NCBI GenBank assembly: GCA_017624915.1
Contig: JAGAMC010000043.1
Location: forward strand, 1-55,807
Reading direction: 5' to 3'
Source of the DNA: Oscillospiraceae bacterium
GTDB lineage: Bacteria; Bacillota; Clostridia; Oscillospirales; Oscillospiraceae
DNA length: 55,807 bases
Below are positions 33,508-41,481 of this stretch, one piece after another (the first letter of the stretch is position 1; every line of letters starts with the position of its first letter). The notes under the pieces were generated by a model. The model did not search any database, was not told the origin of the DNA, and saw nothing but the letters and a program-made list of their open reading frames with translations. The position numbers and the translations under genes were made by a program.

Positions 33508-33536
33508 TTGATTTCTGAGCGTTTTTGTGCTACACT
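33508..33536 (+). promoter_or_regulatory. Outward promoter inside the inverted-repeat-bounded segment
   Basis: TTGATT (33508-33513), 17-nt spacer, TACACT (33531-33536). It reads right across the right inverted repeat (33568-33584) toward the SLH surface-protein gene at 33822. No better promoter is seen between the repeat and that gene. Confidence 0.65.
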
Positions 33537-33567
33537 TCATTTAATTAAATTGCCTTTTTCGCCTATC

Positions 33568-33584
33568 GCAGAGGGTTGAACTCT
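33568..33584. repeat. Right inverted repeat flanking the recombinase gene
   Basis: GCAGAGGGTTGAACTCT, exact reverse complement of 32108-32124; centre GGTTGAA is the inverse of the left TTCAACC, so recombination between the two would invert about 1.46 kb. A short ORF (ATG 33585, 70 codons, stop 33797) begins at its edge and is probably not coding. Confidence 0.75.
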
Positions 33585-33821
33585 ATGAAAGAAATACAGG
33601 AGCATGTAATTTTACCTGCGCAAATTATCATTCCTCCTCGTGCAAAAAGTATGCGGGATGGCGGCTTGGGTTGGGAATGTAAGAAAAAGAAAAGGTTGCC
33701 TGATTACCATATACAGCAAGGTATTCAGGAACTGACCCGTCAGGGTAATCCGGAACAACTGCGTCCCAACAACGCGCGGTCGTGTCCGATACCATAAAAT
33801 ATAAAGAGAGAGGGAAGACAA

Positions 33822-36800
33822 ATGAGAAACCTGAAGCGCGCTCTTAGCCTGGCTCTGGCTTGCGTCATGCTCCTGGGCATGATGGTCATGGGTACCAGCG
33901 CTAGCACCTTCAACGATGCTGACAGCATCGTCAACAAAGAGGCCGTGGAGATCGCTGCTGGTCTGGGTCTGTTTGCCGGCACTGACGGCAACTTCATGCC
34001 CACCGGTACCGTGACCCGCGCCCAGATGGCCACCATCATCGTCAAGATGCTGTATGGCTCCGATTTCAATGCCGATTCCTACAAGGGCATGAACACTTTC
34101 AGCGACACCGCTGCTTTCGAGGGCGGCTGGGCTGAGGGCTACATCAACGCCTGCGTGGCCCGCAACGTCGTTTCCGGTTACGGTGACGGCACCTTCAAGC
34201 CCGGCAACCCCGTCACCACCGCTGAGGCCATCACCATGATCATCAACGCCCTGAAGGTTGATGCCGGTGAGGGTACCTGGCCCATGACTGTTATGGCCAA
34301 GGCAGAGGAGATGAAGCTGTTCGGCGAGCTGTCCCCCAAGCCCCAGACCAATGTTGCTCTGACCCGCGATGCTCTGGCTGTTATCTGCGTTGAGGGTCTG
34401 CAGTACAGCCCCAAGGGCACCAAGGGCTACGCTGTGGCTGGTATTGATACCGTGTTTGAGGATTACCTTGAGGCTTGGATCGCGGCCGGTCAAGAAGCTT
34501 CCAAGATTTCTTCCGCCGCTCAGGACACCCTTGCCACCACAGTCTTCGATCTGAAGACTGTTGAGGGTTTTGTTACCGGCAACCAGACCACCGGCAAGGC
34601 GGCTACCGTCATCAACGAGGATGTGGCTTTTGATATCGAGACGGATCTGAGCATGATCGGTCACTATGTCACCGTCTACTACGCTGAGGAGTACACCAGC
34701 GAGGAGAAGCCGGGTGTTGCTTATGCCGTTGTTGATCAGTCCACTGTGATCACGGTCGATAAGCCCATCTCTACCGCCAAGGACTACAAGGCTGCCTTTG
34801 GAAATAACTACGATGTGGCTGAGAACGGGTTCCTGTTTGACGGAACGTATCTTCCTACCCCGAAGAGCGACGATGATTTGATCATCTCTGGTTATACCAA
34901 GGGAGCCGCGGCTCTGCCCGGTACCTACATCATTGCCAATGGCAAGATTGTGGCCTATATTGATCAGGTTGAGCAGTACGCCTCCTTTGTTGTGGATGTG
35001 AACACCAGCACCACAAACGGCGGTGTGCTCATCAACGGTGCCAACGGCGGAAAGTATATTCCCAATGTGGAAGGCAATGACATGGTGGTGGAGTATGCCG
35101 GTATCGCAACCGGGGACTATATCACCTACACCGTGGCGCAGGGCGTATATGTCCTGTCTCCCGTTAGCACCGTCAGCGGCCCCGTTACCAAGTCCTCCAC
35201 CACGAAAATCAATGGTGCGACCTACTCTGTGCTGACGGTCGACGGAAAGCAGATCGTTGCTTACGGCGGCGATGCCACCGGACTGGGCAGAAAGCTGAAT
35301 AATGATGTTCTTTCCATCCAGTATGGTCAGAACTATGACCTGTACGTTGCTGCCGACGGTCGCTACCTGGGCTTCAAGGCTGCTGTGGCCAGCGCCGACC
35401 TGTCCCAGACTGCTTATATCCTTGGCGTATTTGATGTGTCTGAGCAGGATAGCTATGGTAAGAAGACCATTAACTACAAGGCTCGTGGTGTGGACATGGA
35501 GGGTAAGGAGGTCATGATCCTTCTGGCCAAAGTGACCGACGCGGATAAGAATGGGGCCTATACCGAGGGCGAGGATATCCTTGGTGATGAGTCCGTCGTC
35601 AAGACTGGCGTGGCCGCCGGCTTCTATACCGCGGAAAACAGCACCAACAAGAATGACAAGAAAGCTGGCATCCAGGTTCTGAAGCCTTATACCGAGACCT
35701 GCACCGCCGCAGGCGACACCTTTGTTACCACCAATACCAGCACCGATGGCAAGACGTCCTACACCGGGTCCGCCGGACTGGTCACTGCCGACGGCAAGTA
35801 TACTTACGCCTCTGACAACACCAAGTTCATCGTGATTGAGGGTGATGCGGACACTGCTGGCCCGCTGGAAGTGGCGGTGCAGCTGAAGAGCATTCCTTCC
35901 ATGAAGCTGTCCACCAAGTATCCCATGCTGGTCACCCGTACTGCCAACGGTGCAAAGAATGCTCTGGAGGTCATGATCATTCAGGGCGATATGGATGATA
36001 TTCTGGGCAACACCAGCACCTATGTCACCTACATTACCGAGGAGCAGCTTGATGATATCAGCACCACCGCAGACGGCACGGCCTACACGGTCTATAAGGC
36101 TGATACTACCGAGACCACTGAACTGGTAGTATCTGAGCCCATTACCGTTCCCGGCTTCTACAAGGTGGTCTCCAATTCCGACGGCACCAACGCGGTTACC
36201 AGGCTGACCGGGGAGAAGGACGCTGCCACTAAGTCCCTGATGTATACCAACCTGAGCTTTGGCGGTATGCACACTTCTACCCGCATGTTTGCCGGGAACA
36301 CTGAGAAGACCCTGGGTGCGCATACCACCAAGAGCCTCAAGGTGGTGGACCTGCGCACTGACAGCGAAATCGAACTGTCCGGCGTTCCCAAGATCTCCTC
36401 TCTGGAGCAGCTGAACCTGCTGTATGACGGTAACCCTGAGATGGTTGTCATTTTCGATCTGTATGTGACTGATGCCAGCACCGATGCTGCCAATGGCATG
36501 TACATCACCAAGGCCCACCGCACCACCCCCGGCCTGGGTACCATCGTTTACGCCGCCGCAGCCCCCGAAGCTAACGGCGGCACCCAGACGCTGAGCGTTG
36601 TGCGCAGCAACAGTCTGGCTATGGGCGAGCCCATCAGTGTTGCCTACGAGACCAGCGACGCTCAGGAGATCGGCTTCTATGAGTTCTGTGTCAATGGCGA
36701 CGGTCAGCTGGCTCTTGTGAAGCTGGGCTTCAAGGGTCTGAACGACGCTGTCACCGGGTATCGTGGTACCATGGCCATCCACAACACCATCGTTTCTTTT

Positions 36801-37055
36801 GACGATGATATTCTGACCACCACCAGCAAGACTGACGCGGCCTGCGATGACAGTGCCAATGAGGCCATGTCTGTTGTCAGCATCACCGATGCCACCCGCA
36901 TCTTCAATGCTGACGGCGAGGAGGTCGGCACAGAGGTCCTGGTGAAGGGAGCGGTCATCAACTATTACTGTTCCACCGCGACCCACAAGGATGATGCCGC
37001 GGTTTCTGACAACACCGTGGAACTGATCTTTGTGACTGAGGTTTGCGCAGACTGA
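33822..37055 (+). CDS. Large secreted protein with N-terminal SLH domains (S-layer-like)
   Basis: 1077-residue exported protein. Signal peptide MRNLKRALSLALACVMLLGMMVMGTSA. SLH repeat 1 is about 30-80 (GLGLFAGTDGNFMPTGTVTR), SLH 2 about 92-145 (FSDTAAFEGGWAEGYINACV; GYGDGTFKPGNPVTTAE) and a weaker third is about 150-195. These anchor it to cell-wall polymers. The remaining ~870 residues are Thr/Asp/Ala-rich beta-type sequence without recognised domains or LPXTG. Codon use is strongly biased (for example nearly all Leu as CTG), suggesting very high expression, as for a main S-layer protein. A leader of ~280 nt runs from the promoter in the invertible segment. Monocistronic, with strong terminators. 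Confidence 0.88.
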   Translation: MRNLKRALSLALACVMLLGMMVMGTSASTFNDADSIVNKEAVEIAAGLGLFAGTDGNFMPTGTVTRAQMATIIVKMLYGSDFNADSYKGMNTFSDTAAFEGGWAEGYINACVARNVVSGYGDGTFKPGNPVTTAEAITMIINALKVDAGEGTWPMTVMAKAEEMKLFGELSPKPQTNVALTRDALAVICVEGLQYSPKGTKGYAVAGIDTVFEDYLEAWIAAGQEASKISSAAQDTLATTVFDLKTVEGFVTGNQTTGKAATVINEDVAFDIETDLSMIGHYVTVYYAEEYTSEEKPGVAYAVVDQSTVITVDKPISTAKDYKAAFGNNYDVAENGFLFDGTYLPTPKSDDDLIISGYTKGAAALPGTYIIANGKIVAYIDQVEQYASFVVDVNTSTTNGGVLINGANGGKYIPNVEGNDMVVEYAGIATGDYITYTVAQGVYVLSPVSTVSGPVTKSSTTKINGATYSVLTVDGKQIVAYGGDATGLGRKLNNDVLSIQYGQNYDLYVAADGRYLGFKAAVASADLSQTAYILGVFDVSEQDSYGKKTINYKARGVDMEGKEVMILLAKVTDADKNGAYTEGEDILGDESVVKTGVAAGFYTAENSTNKNDKKAGIQVLKPYTETCTAAGDTFVTTNTSTDGKTSYTGSAGLVTADGKYTYASDNTKFIVIEGDADTAGPLEVAVQLKSIPSMKLSTKYPMLVTRTANGAKNALEVMIIQGDMDDILGNTSTYVTYITEEQLDDISTTADGTAYTVYKADTTETTELVVSEPITVPGFYKVVSNSDGTNAVTRLTGEKDAATKSLMYTNLSFGGMHTSTRMFAGNTEKTLGAHTTKSLKVVDLRTDSEIELSGVPKISSLEQLNLLYDGNPEMVVIFDLYVTDASTDAANGMYITKAHRTTPGLGTIVYAAAAPEANGGTQTLSVVRSNSLAMGEPISVAYETSDAQEIGFYEFCVNGDGQLALVKLGFKGLNDAVTGYRGTMAIHNTIVSFDDDILTTTSKTDAACDDSANEAMSVVSITDATRIFNADGEEVGTEVLVKGAVINYYCSTATHKDDAAVSDNTVELIFVTEVCAD

Positions 37056-37205
37056 TATTCGAGTATCCGAAACGCACAGGAGATATTCCTGAGCACATCT
37101 GAACAGGGTGTAACAGAACACGCATGCAGATAGGCACCCCACAAGTTTGCTTTTCTCAATCTTCTTCTGTTGGGTCATTGCTGCAGCATTCCTGCAGCGG
37201 TGACC

Positions 37206-37236
37206 TGCCGGGGGTGGCCTGTTGGCCCCCCCGGCA
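37206..37236 (+). terminator. GC-rich hairpin in the S-layer gene 3' region
   Basis: TGCCGGGGG...CCCCCCCGGCA stem-loop about 150 nt after the stop codon, without a T-run; may stabilise the mRNA 3' end. Confidence 0.5.
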
Positions 37237-37255
37237 CCTCCTTTAAGTACAGGTG

Positions 37256-37297
37256 GTCCTTGAAAGAAGGGGAAAACACCTTCTTTCAAGGACTTTT
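37256..37297 (+). terminator. Rho-independent terminator of the S-layer gene
   Basis: GTCCTTGAAAGAAGG / CCTTCTTTCAAGGAC, perfect 15-bp stem followed by TTTTATA. Confidence 0.9.
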
Positions 37298-37335
37298 ATA
37301 GCCTGTTTTCAGAAAAATAATTTCAAGGAGAGCGT

Positions 37336-38145
37336 ATGGTTTTTTCTGAAACAGAACTTTTGGAGTATGGCATTTTTGACTCTAAAGCGGGGTTCTACAA
37401 AGTAAACAGGACCGAACCCAAACGTCTTTCTTTTTTTGAGATTCAGTTCTATACCGAAGATCAGAGCGGATCAGCCTATATAGATGAGCAGGCCGTGCGT
37501 CTGTGTAGGGGCAGACTGATCTGCGCCAAGCCGGGGCAGATACGAAGCAGCAAACTGCACTTCAGGTGTCTGTATGTCAGTTTGCGCACGAAGGACCCTG
37601 TTTTAAAAGAACTGCTTTATAGTCTGCCGGACGTGTGTGTCGTGGAGGAGGTGCAGCCTATAGCTGACCTGTTCCTTGAGCTGCTGCAGCCTGACATAGA
37701 TGTCTTTCCCGCCGAACGCCTGCTGCTGCAAAGCGCCCTGACAAGACTGCTGTACCGTCTATATGAGCAGGTAGGAGGAGCAAACGGCGAAAACCCGGAG
37801 CTGTATCCATGCAGAAAAGAGATGCTTGCTGTTCAGCAGTATATCCGCGGAAATCTGACGGATAAGCTTGATCTGCAGAGTCTGGCTGCATCTGTCAACC
37901 TGTCTGCCAGCTACTTTCATAAACTGTTCTGCCGGTGTTTTGCCATGACACCCCAGACGTTTGTGCTTGATTGCCGTATTTCGGCGGCTAAAACCATGCT
38001 GCTGGAGGAAAAGAGTTCTGTGGCAGAGATTGCGGCTGCCTGCGGTTTTTCCAGCCAGGCTTACTTTAATTTTCGATTTAAGCAGGTAGTGGGGCTGTCG
38101 CCCCTTCAGTACCGCAGAGAGGAGCGCTCCAAACGACAGATTTAA
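37336..38145 (+). CDS. AraC-family transcriptional regulator (copy 2)
   Basis: 269-residue paralogue of the product at 8415, about 80% identical by eye and colinear throughout. The least conserved stretch is residues 16-30 (KAGFYKVNRTEPKR versus VIKYTKAVKTQPQ). The DNA-binding half (KLDLQSLAASVNLSASYFHKLF, SSVAEIAAACGFSSQAYFNF) is nearly the same, so the two may share operators. AAGGAGAG precedes the ATG. Lies between the S-layer gene and the fibre cluster and may regulate either. Confidence 0.9.
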   Translation: MVFSETELLEYGIFDSKAGFYKVNRTEPKRLSFFEIQFYTEDQSGSAYIDEQAVRLCRGRLICAKPGQIRSSKLHFRCLYVSLRTKDPVLKELLYSLPDVCVVEEVQPIADLFLELLQPDIDVFPAERLLLQSALTRLLYRLYEQVGGANGENPELYPCRKEMLAVQQYIRGNLTDKLDLQSLAASVNLSASYFHKLFCRCFAMTPQTFVLDCRISAAKTMLLEEKSSVAEIAAACGFSSQAYFNFRFKQVVGLSPLQYRREERSKRQI

Positions 38146-38553
38146 AGCAAAATATGGCAGGGCCTGTGGCGCAAGCGCCTGCAAAAACATTGGCAAGATT
38201 CCGTTCCAGTTCAGTGCTGTTAAATATAACAAGGGAAATCTGTTCAAATCAGGGGCCCCTGATTTGTGCTCTATCAAAGATAGAGCACAATACCTCCTGA
38301 AAGCAGATAGCCTGTAAGTAATTATTCGGACATTTTACCAGGCGCGGTTCGAGTAGCAATGCGCTGGAATGGGATTTTGTGAAAAGAAGATGGGGCTGTT
38401 GGCTTGTCCTTCCTGTGTAATGGGAAGTAATCCGAAATGCGAACACGCTCCGACACCGGAACGGGTGGGGTGGCCTAAAAGTTGTTTAGCGCCAGGAGCT
38501 GCAACCGGAAGAAATATGCCGCGATGAAAGGCTGAAAATAAAGGAGAAAGCAT
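38146..38553. other. Intergenic region with two tight hairpins and a tiny ORF
   Basis: About 400 bp. Holds a perfect 22-bp palindrome at 38245-38266 (arms CAAATCAGGGG / CCCCTGATTTG) followed at once by a 10-bp stem GTGCTCTATC-AAA-GATAGAGCAC (38266-38288), and a GGCGCAAGCGCC palindrome near 38168. A 52-codon Cys-containing ORF (38369-38527) has no ribosome site and is not called. No known riboswitch motif recognised. Confidence 0.5.
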
Positions 38554-39243
38554 GTGAGCCGACATCCAAACCTTATAGGGTCGCGCTTTGGAAAGCTTGT
38601 TGTGACAGGGCAGGCCGAATCGGATGCAAGCGGACACCGCAGATGGCTTTGCCAGTGTGATTGTGGCGGAACAACAACGACATCTACGGGCAATCTGACC
38701 TGCGGACATACTCTGAGCTGTGGCTGTAACCGCAGTAGGGATCTGACTGGCCGACGCTTTGGAAAGCTGAGCGTCGTGGAACGGTCGGACCGCTACAGTA
38801 TCAGGGGTGAACGCAAATGTCGCCTGTGGATGTGCCGCTGTGATTGTGGCCGGATCACTTATGTGTCGACGGATTCGCTTACGGCCTCAGGCGAGCGCAG
38901 TTGTCTGGCCTGTGCGGCAAAATATAATTCTGCAAAGGCGCGGGCGGGGGCTGGATATGTGGACGGAACGCAGCTCAGCCGAATTCGGAATATGAAGCCG
39001 GGTGCAGCCAATACCAGCGGTGCCCGGGGCGTTTATTATGACAAGAAGCAGAACCGCTGGCGCGCAAGGCTCAAGTTTAAAGGAAAAATCATGAACTTCG
39101 GTTCTTACGATAAATTTGAGGATGCTGTCGCTGCCCGTAAAGCGGCTGAGAGAGAATACTTCGGCGAATTTCTCGAAAAACATGATCCTGGTTCTACGGC
39201 CACACAAGAAACTGCTGAACAAGAGGACAGCGCCAAGCTGTGA
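38554..39243 (+). CDS. AP2-domain protein with two zinc-ribbon-like repeats
   Basis: 229-residue protein. Two similar Cys-rich units: WLCQCDCGGTTTTSTGNLTC...SCGC (~31-58) and WMCRCDCGRITYVSTDSLTA...CLAC (~92-120), each preceded by GRRFGKL-type text. The C-terminal bacterial AP2/ERF-like DNA-binding domain is at ~152-200 (GARGVYYDKKQNRWRARLKF, FGSYDKFEDAVAARKAAE). In phages such modules usually accompany an HNH nuclease, but no HNH motif is present, so a DNA-binding regulator is more likely. GTG start at 38554 after AAGGAG. Upstream of, and on the same strand as, sipW and the fibre genes. Confidence 0.75.
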   Translation: MSRHPNLIGSRFGKLVVTGQAESDASGHRRWLCQCDCGGTTTTSTGNLTCGHTLSCGCNRSRDLTGRRFGKLSVVERSDRYSIRGERKCRLWMCRCDCGRITYVSTDSLTASGERSCLACAAKYNSAKARAGAGYVDGTQLSRIRNMKPGAANTSGARGVYYDKKQNRWRARLKFKGKIMNFGSYDKFEDAVAARKAAEREYFGEFLEKHDPGSTATQETAEQEDSAKL

Positions 39244-39326
39244 TGAACTTGAGATTTACATATGGATATCCTTCCTCACAAAAAACTCATTATGCCGCGG
39301 ATGATGGCAAACAAAGGAGAACAGTA

Positions 39327-39884
39327 ATGATCAAGACTGGAAAACGAATTTGGAATTACATAACCACTGTTTTGGTGGCAGTAGTGGCAATTCTGGCACT
39401 TCTGTTGGTCGGGGCCAGACTGGTCGGGCTACAGGTGTTTACTGTTCTGTCTGGTTCCATGGAGCCGACCTATCATGTAGGTTCATTGATTTATGTAAAA
39501 AAGGTGGATGCTGTGAAACTGGAAACGGGAGACGTGATCACCTTCCTGCTGGATGAGGATACAGTAGCCACCCACCGCGTTGTGGAGGTCGTTCCTGATG
39601 AGACTGACCCCTCTGTGATCCGCTTTCGCACCAAGGGAGATGCCAACAACGCCGAGGACGGGAGCCTTGTCCACTATAAAAATGTGATCGGTACCCCGAT
39701 CTTCAGCATTCCCAAGTTGGGCTATGTAGCCAACTACATACAAAACCCACCCGGCACCTATGTGGCACTGTCTGCCGGGGCCATTCTGCTCCTGCTGGTG
39801 TTTTTGCCGGATCTGTTCTCCGACGAAAAAGAAAAGCAGGAAGCAGGCGCGACGAGTGCTAAGCCGGAGGACGATACCCCGTAA
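39327..39884 (+). CDS. sipW: SipW-type (ER-type) signal peptidase I
   Basis: 185-residue membrane protease. N-terminal TM helix (~12-32), catalytic Ser in FTVLSGSMEPTYHVG (~39-53), and the ER-type His signature in TVATHRVVEV (~81-90) in place of the bacterial Lys. A second TM segment is near the C-terminus (~145-165), then a charged tail. SipW releases TasA/camelysin-type proteins in Bacillus. Five such clients are encoded just downstream. Start: ATG at 39327 after AAAGGAG; the in-frame ATG at 39240 overlaps the preceding gene and is rejected. Confidence 0.93.
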   Translation: MIKTGKRIWNYITTVLVAVVAILALLLVGARLVGLQVFTVLSGSMEPTYHVGSLIYVKKVDAVKLETGDVITFLLDEDTVATHRVVEVVPDETDPSVIRFRTKGDANNAEDGSLVHYKNVIGTPIFSIPKLGYVANYIQNPPGTYVALSAGAILLLLVFLPDLFSDEKEKQEAGATSAKPEDDTP

Positions 39885-39941
39885 TGATAAGGGCAATGCC
39901 GCAAGGCTCCCTATATAAATAATTTTTTAGGAGGTTTTCAA

Positions 39942-40592
39942 ATGAAAACAAGAAGCAAAGCGTTGCTCCTGTCACTGTGTGCGGTATTGCTTGTCGCCGC
40001 CTCGGTGCTGGGCACCATGGCGTATCTGACCGATTCCGAGGCGGTCACCAATACATTTACGGTTGGACAGGTGCACCTGACTTTGGACGAAGCGGACGTT
40101 AAGCCGGACGGAACAAAGGACGGCGATGAGCGTGTTCAGGAAAACACGTATCACCTGATCCCCGGACGTACCTACATCAAAGATCCGACGATTTATGTCA
40201 GCGATGACAGCGAGGACTGCTATTTGTTCGTGAAGGTGGAGAACGGCATTGCGGCTATCGAAACCAAAGAAACGGGCAAGACCATCGCTGACCAGATGAC
40301 AGAATTGAATTGGGTCAAAGTCGACGGCGTTAATGATCTCTATGTTCTCGTCAATGGCAGCGAGAATCCTTATGCGGTATCCAAGGGCGCTAATGTCGTA
40401 GTTTTCGAGAACTTCACCATTGACGGCGATAAGGTTGTCAATGTGCCCGATGGCGAGACCGTTCCCGAGGGTAAGGTCGATCTTTCTGCGTATGCGAGTG
40501 CCACGGTAAAAGTCACCGCCTATGCTGTTCAGGCTGCCGGATTTGAGAATCAGACCCCCAAGCAGATATGGGAATCCACCTTTGGAAAGTAA
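39942..40592 (+). CDS. SipW-dependent secreted protein 1 (TasA/camelysin-like)
   Basis: 216-residue protein with the SipW-type signal sequence: hydrophobic h-region, then LGTMAYLTDSEAVTNTFTVG (~24-43), the sequence found at the cleavage zone of TasA/CalY family proteins. The mature part is a single beta-rich domain with EDCYLFVKVENG and TVKVTAYAVQAAG, typical of fibre or biofilm-matrix subunits. 57 nt after sipW with AGGAGG. Probably processed by the adjacent SipW; assembly into fibres is inferred from the family. Confidence 0.85.
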   Translation: MKTRSKALLLSLCAVLLVAASVLGTMAYLTDSEAVTNTFTVGQVHLTLDEADVKPDGTKDGDERVQENTYHLIPGRTYIKDPTIYVSDDSEDCYLFVKVENGIAAIETKETGKTIADQMTELNWVKVDGVNDLYVLVNGSENPYAVSKGANVVVFENFTIDGDKVVNVPDGETVPEGKVDLSAYASATVKVTAYAVQAAGFENQTPKQIWESTFGK

Positions 40593-40621
40593 TTCCTTTG
40601 TTTTCACCAGATGCGAACGTT

Positions 40622-40680
40622 CGTGTTCCTCCATCTGTTGAAATAATCCCTTGCAAAATACGAAAGAAAGGAGGAACACG
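40622..40680 (+). promoter_or_regulatory. Hairpin masking the ribosome site of SipW-dependent protein 2
   Basis: CGTGTTCCTCC (40622-40632) is the exact reverse complement of GGAGGAACACG (40670-40680), which contains the Shine-Dalgarno 3 nt before the ATG. The 11-bp stem with a 37-nt loop would hide the ribosome site. Confidence 0.65.
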
Positions 40681-40682
40681 AC

Positions 40683-41357
40683 ATGAAAAAGAAAGCAATG
40701 GCGCTGGTTTTGGCGCTGGGGCTGGTAACGGTGGGCATCGTCGGCGGCACCATGGCATGGCTGACGGCGGAAGCTACGGAAGTCAAAAATGTCTTTACGG
40801 ACTCTGACATCAACATTACATTGACCGAGAGCGACACTAACCCGAACGAAGAGGGGGTTCAGCACGACTACAAGATGATTCCCGGCTGGACGATTGCGAA
40901 AGACCCGAAGGTGACCGTGGATAAGAATAGTGAGGACTGCTTTGTCTTTGTGAAAATCGATAAGTCTTTCAATTATGATGACTATCTGGAAAACTATGCG
41001 GTTGACAGCGCATGGACGGCATTGGTTGATAGCGATACCAAGGACAATGTGGGTGTTGACGGCGTTTATTACCAGATGGTAAAGGGACTAACTGCTGATT
41101 GGAACGACTACGTTCTGGCGGGAGAAGGAACCGGCGAAAATGCCAACGGTTATGTCACTGTGAAGGACGAGGTCACCAAAAAGATGATGGATGAATTGAA
41201 GGCTGAGACCTATCCTACACTGACTTTCACTGCCTATGCCACTCAGCTGAAGAAAAACAACACCACGGAGTTCAGCGCTTATGAAGCGTGGGTGAACGTC
41301 TACAACAATTCTGCTAACCCCACCACTGGCGGCAACACCGAGACTCCCACAACCTAA
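40683..41357 (+). CDS. SipW-dependent secreted protein 2 (TasA/camelysin-like)
   Basis: 224-residue homologue of protein 1: VGGTMAWLTAEATEVKNVFT at the SipW processing zone (~20-39), DCFVFVKIDKSFNYDDY and TLTFTAYATQLKKNNT in the mature domain, Thr/Pro-rich tail (NPTTGGNTETPTT). Likely a second subunit of the same fibre. Its ribosome site lies in an 11-bp stem (40622-40680), so its level may be tuned separately from its neighbours. Confidence 0.85.
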   Translation: MKKKAMALVLALGLVTVGIVGGTMAWLTAEATEVKNVFTDSDINITLTESDTNPNEEGVQHDYKMIPGWTIAKDPKVTVDKNSEDCFVFVKIDKSFNYDDYLENYAVDSAWTALVDSDTKDNVGVDGVYYQMVKGLTADWNDYVLAGEGTGENANGYVTVKDEVTKKMMDELKAETYPTLTFTAYATQLKKNNTTEFSAYEAWVNVYNNSANPTTGGNTETPTT

Positions 41358-41364
41358 CCCCGCC

Positions 41365-41407
41365 TTGCGGATATCCGCAAAAGATTATTTCTCCGCAGAA
41401 ATAATCT
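41365..41407 (+). other. Two stem-loops between SipW-dependent genes 2 and 3
   Basis: A 16-bp palindrome TTGCGGATATCCGCAA (41365-41380) and a perfect 11-bp stem AGATTATTTCT-CCGC-AGAAATAATCT (41382-41407). Neither has a T-run, so they look like processing or stability elements rather than full terminators. Confidence 0.55.
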
Positions 41408-41481
41408 AATACCACTCCGTATGCAAGTACGAAAAATGCTTACATACAACAAACCAAATTCCTAAAGAAAGGAAGATTATC

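Noticed and set aside
32221-33584. Integrase cognate to the tRNA-Ser scars
   Set aside because: It does not abut an attachment site carrying the arm repeats, and its own flanking repeats have a different core sequence. Possible but not supported; an inversion role fits better.
33585-33797. 70-codon ORF in the S-layer leader
   Set aside because: Weak ribosome site, no recognisable protein; reported only as a leader feature.
33612-37289. 1225-codon minus-strand reading frame
   Set aside because: Mirror of the codon-biased S-layer gene; the plus strand has the signal peptide, SLH motifs and ribosome site.
38369-38527. 52-codon Cys-containing ORF
   Set aside because: No ribosome site and no precursor-peptide context such as modifying enzymes; not enough to call a gene.
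38290-38553. Riboswitch (for example c-di-GMP) upstream of the fibre cluster
   Set aside because: None of the conserved blocks of the known classes could be placed in order.
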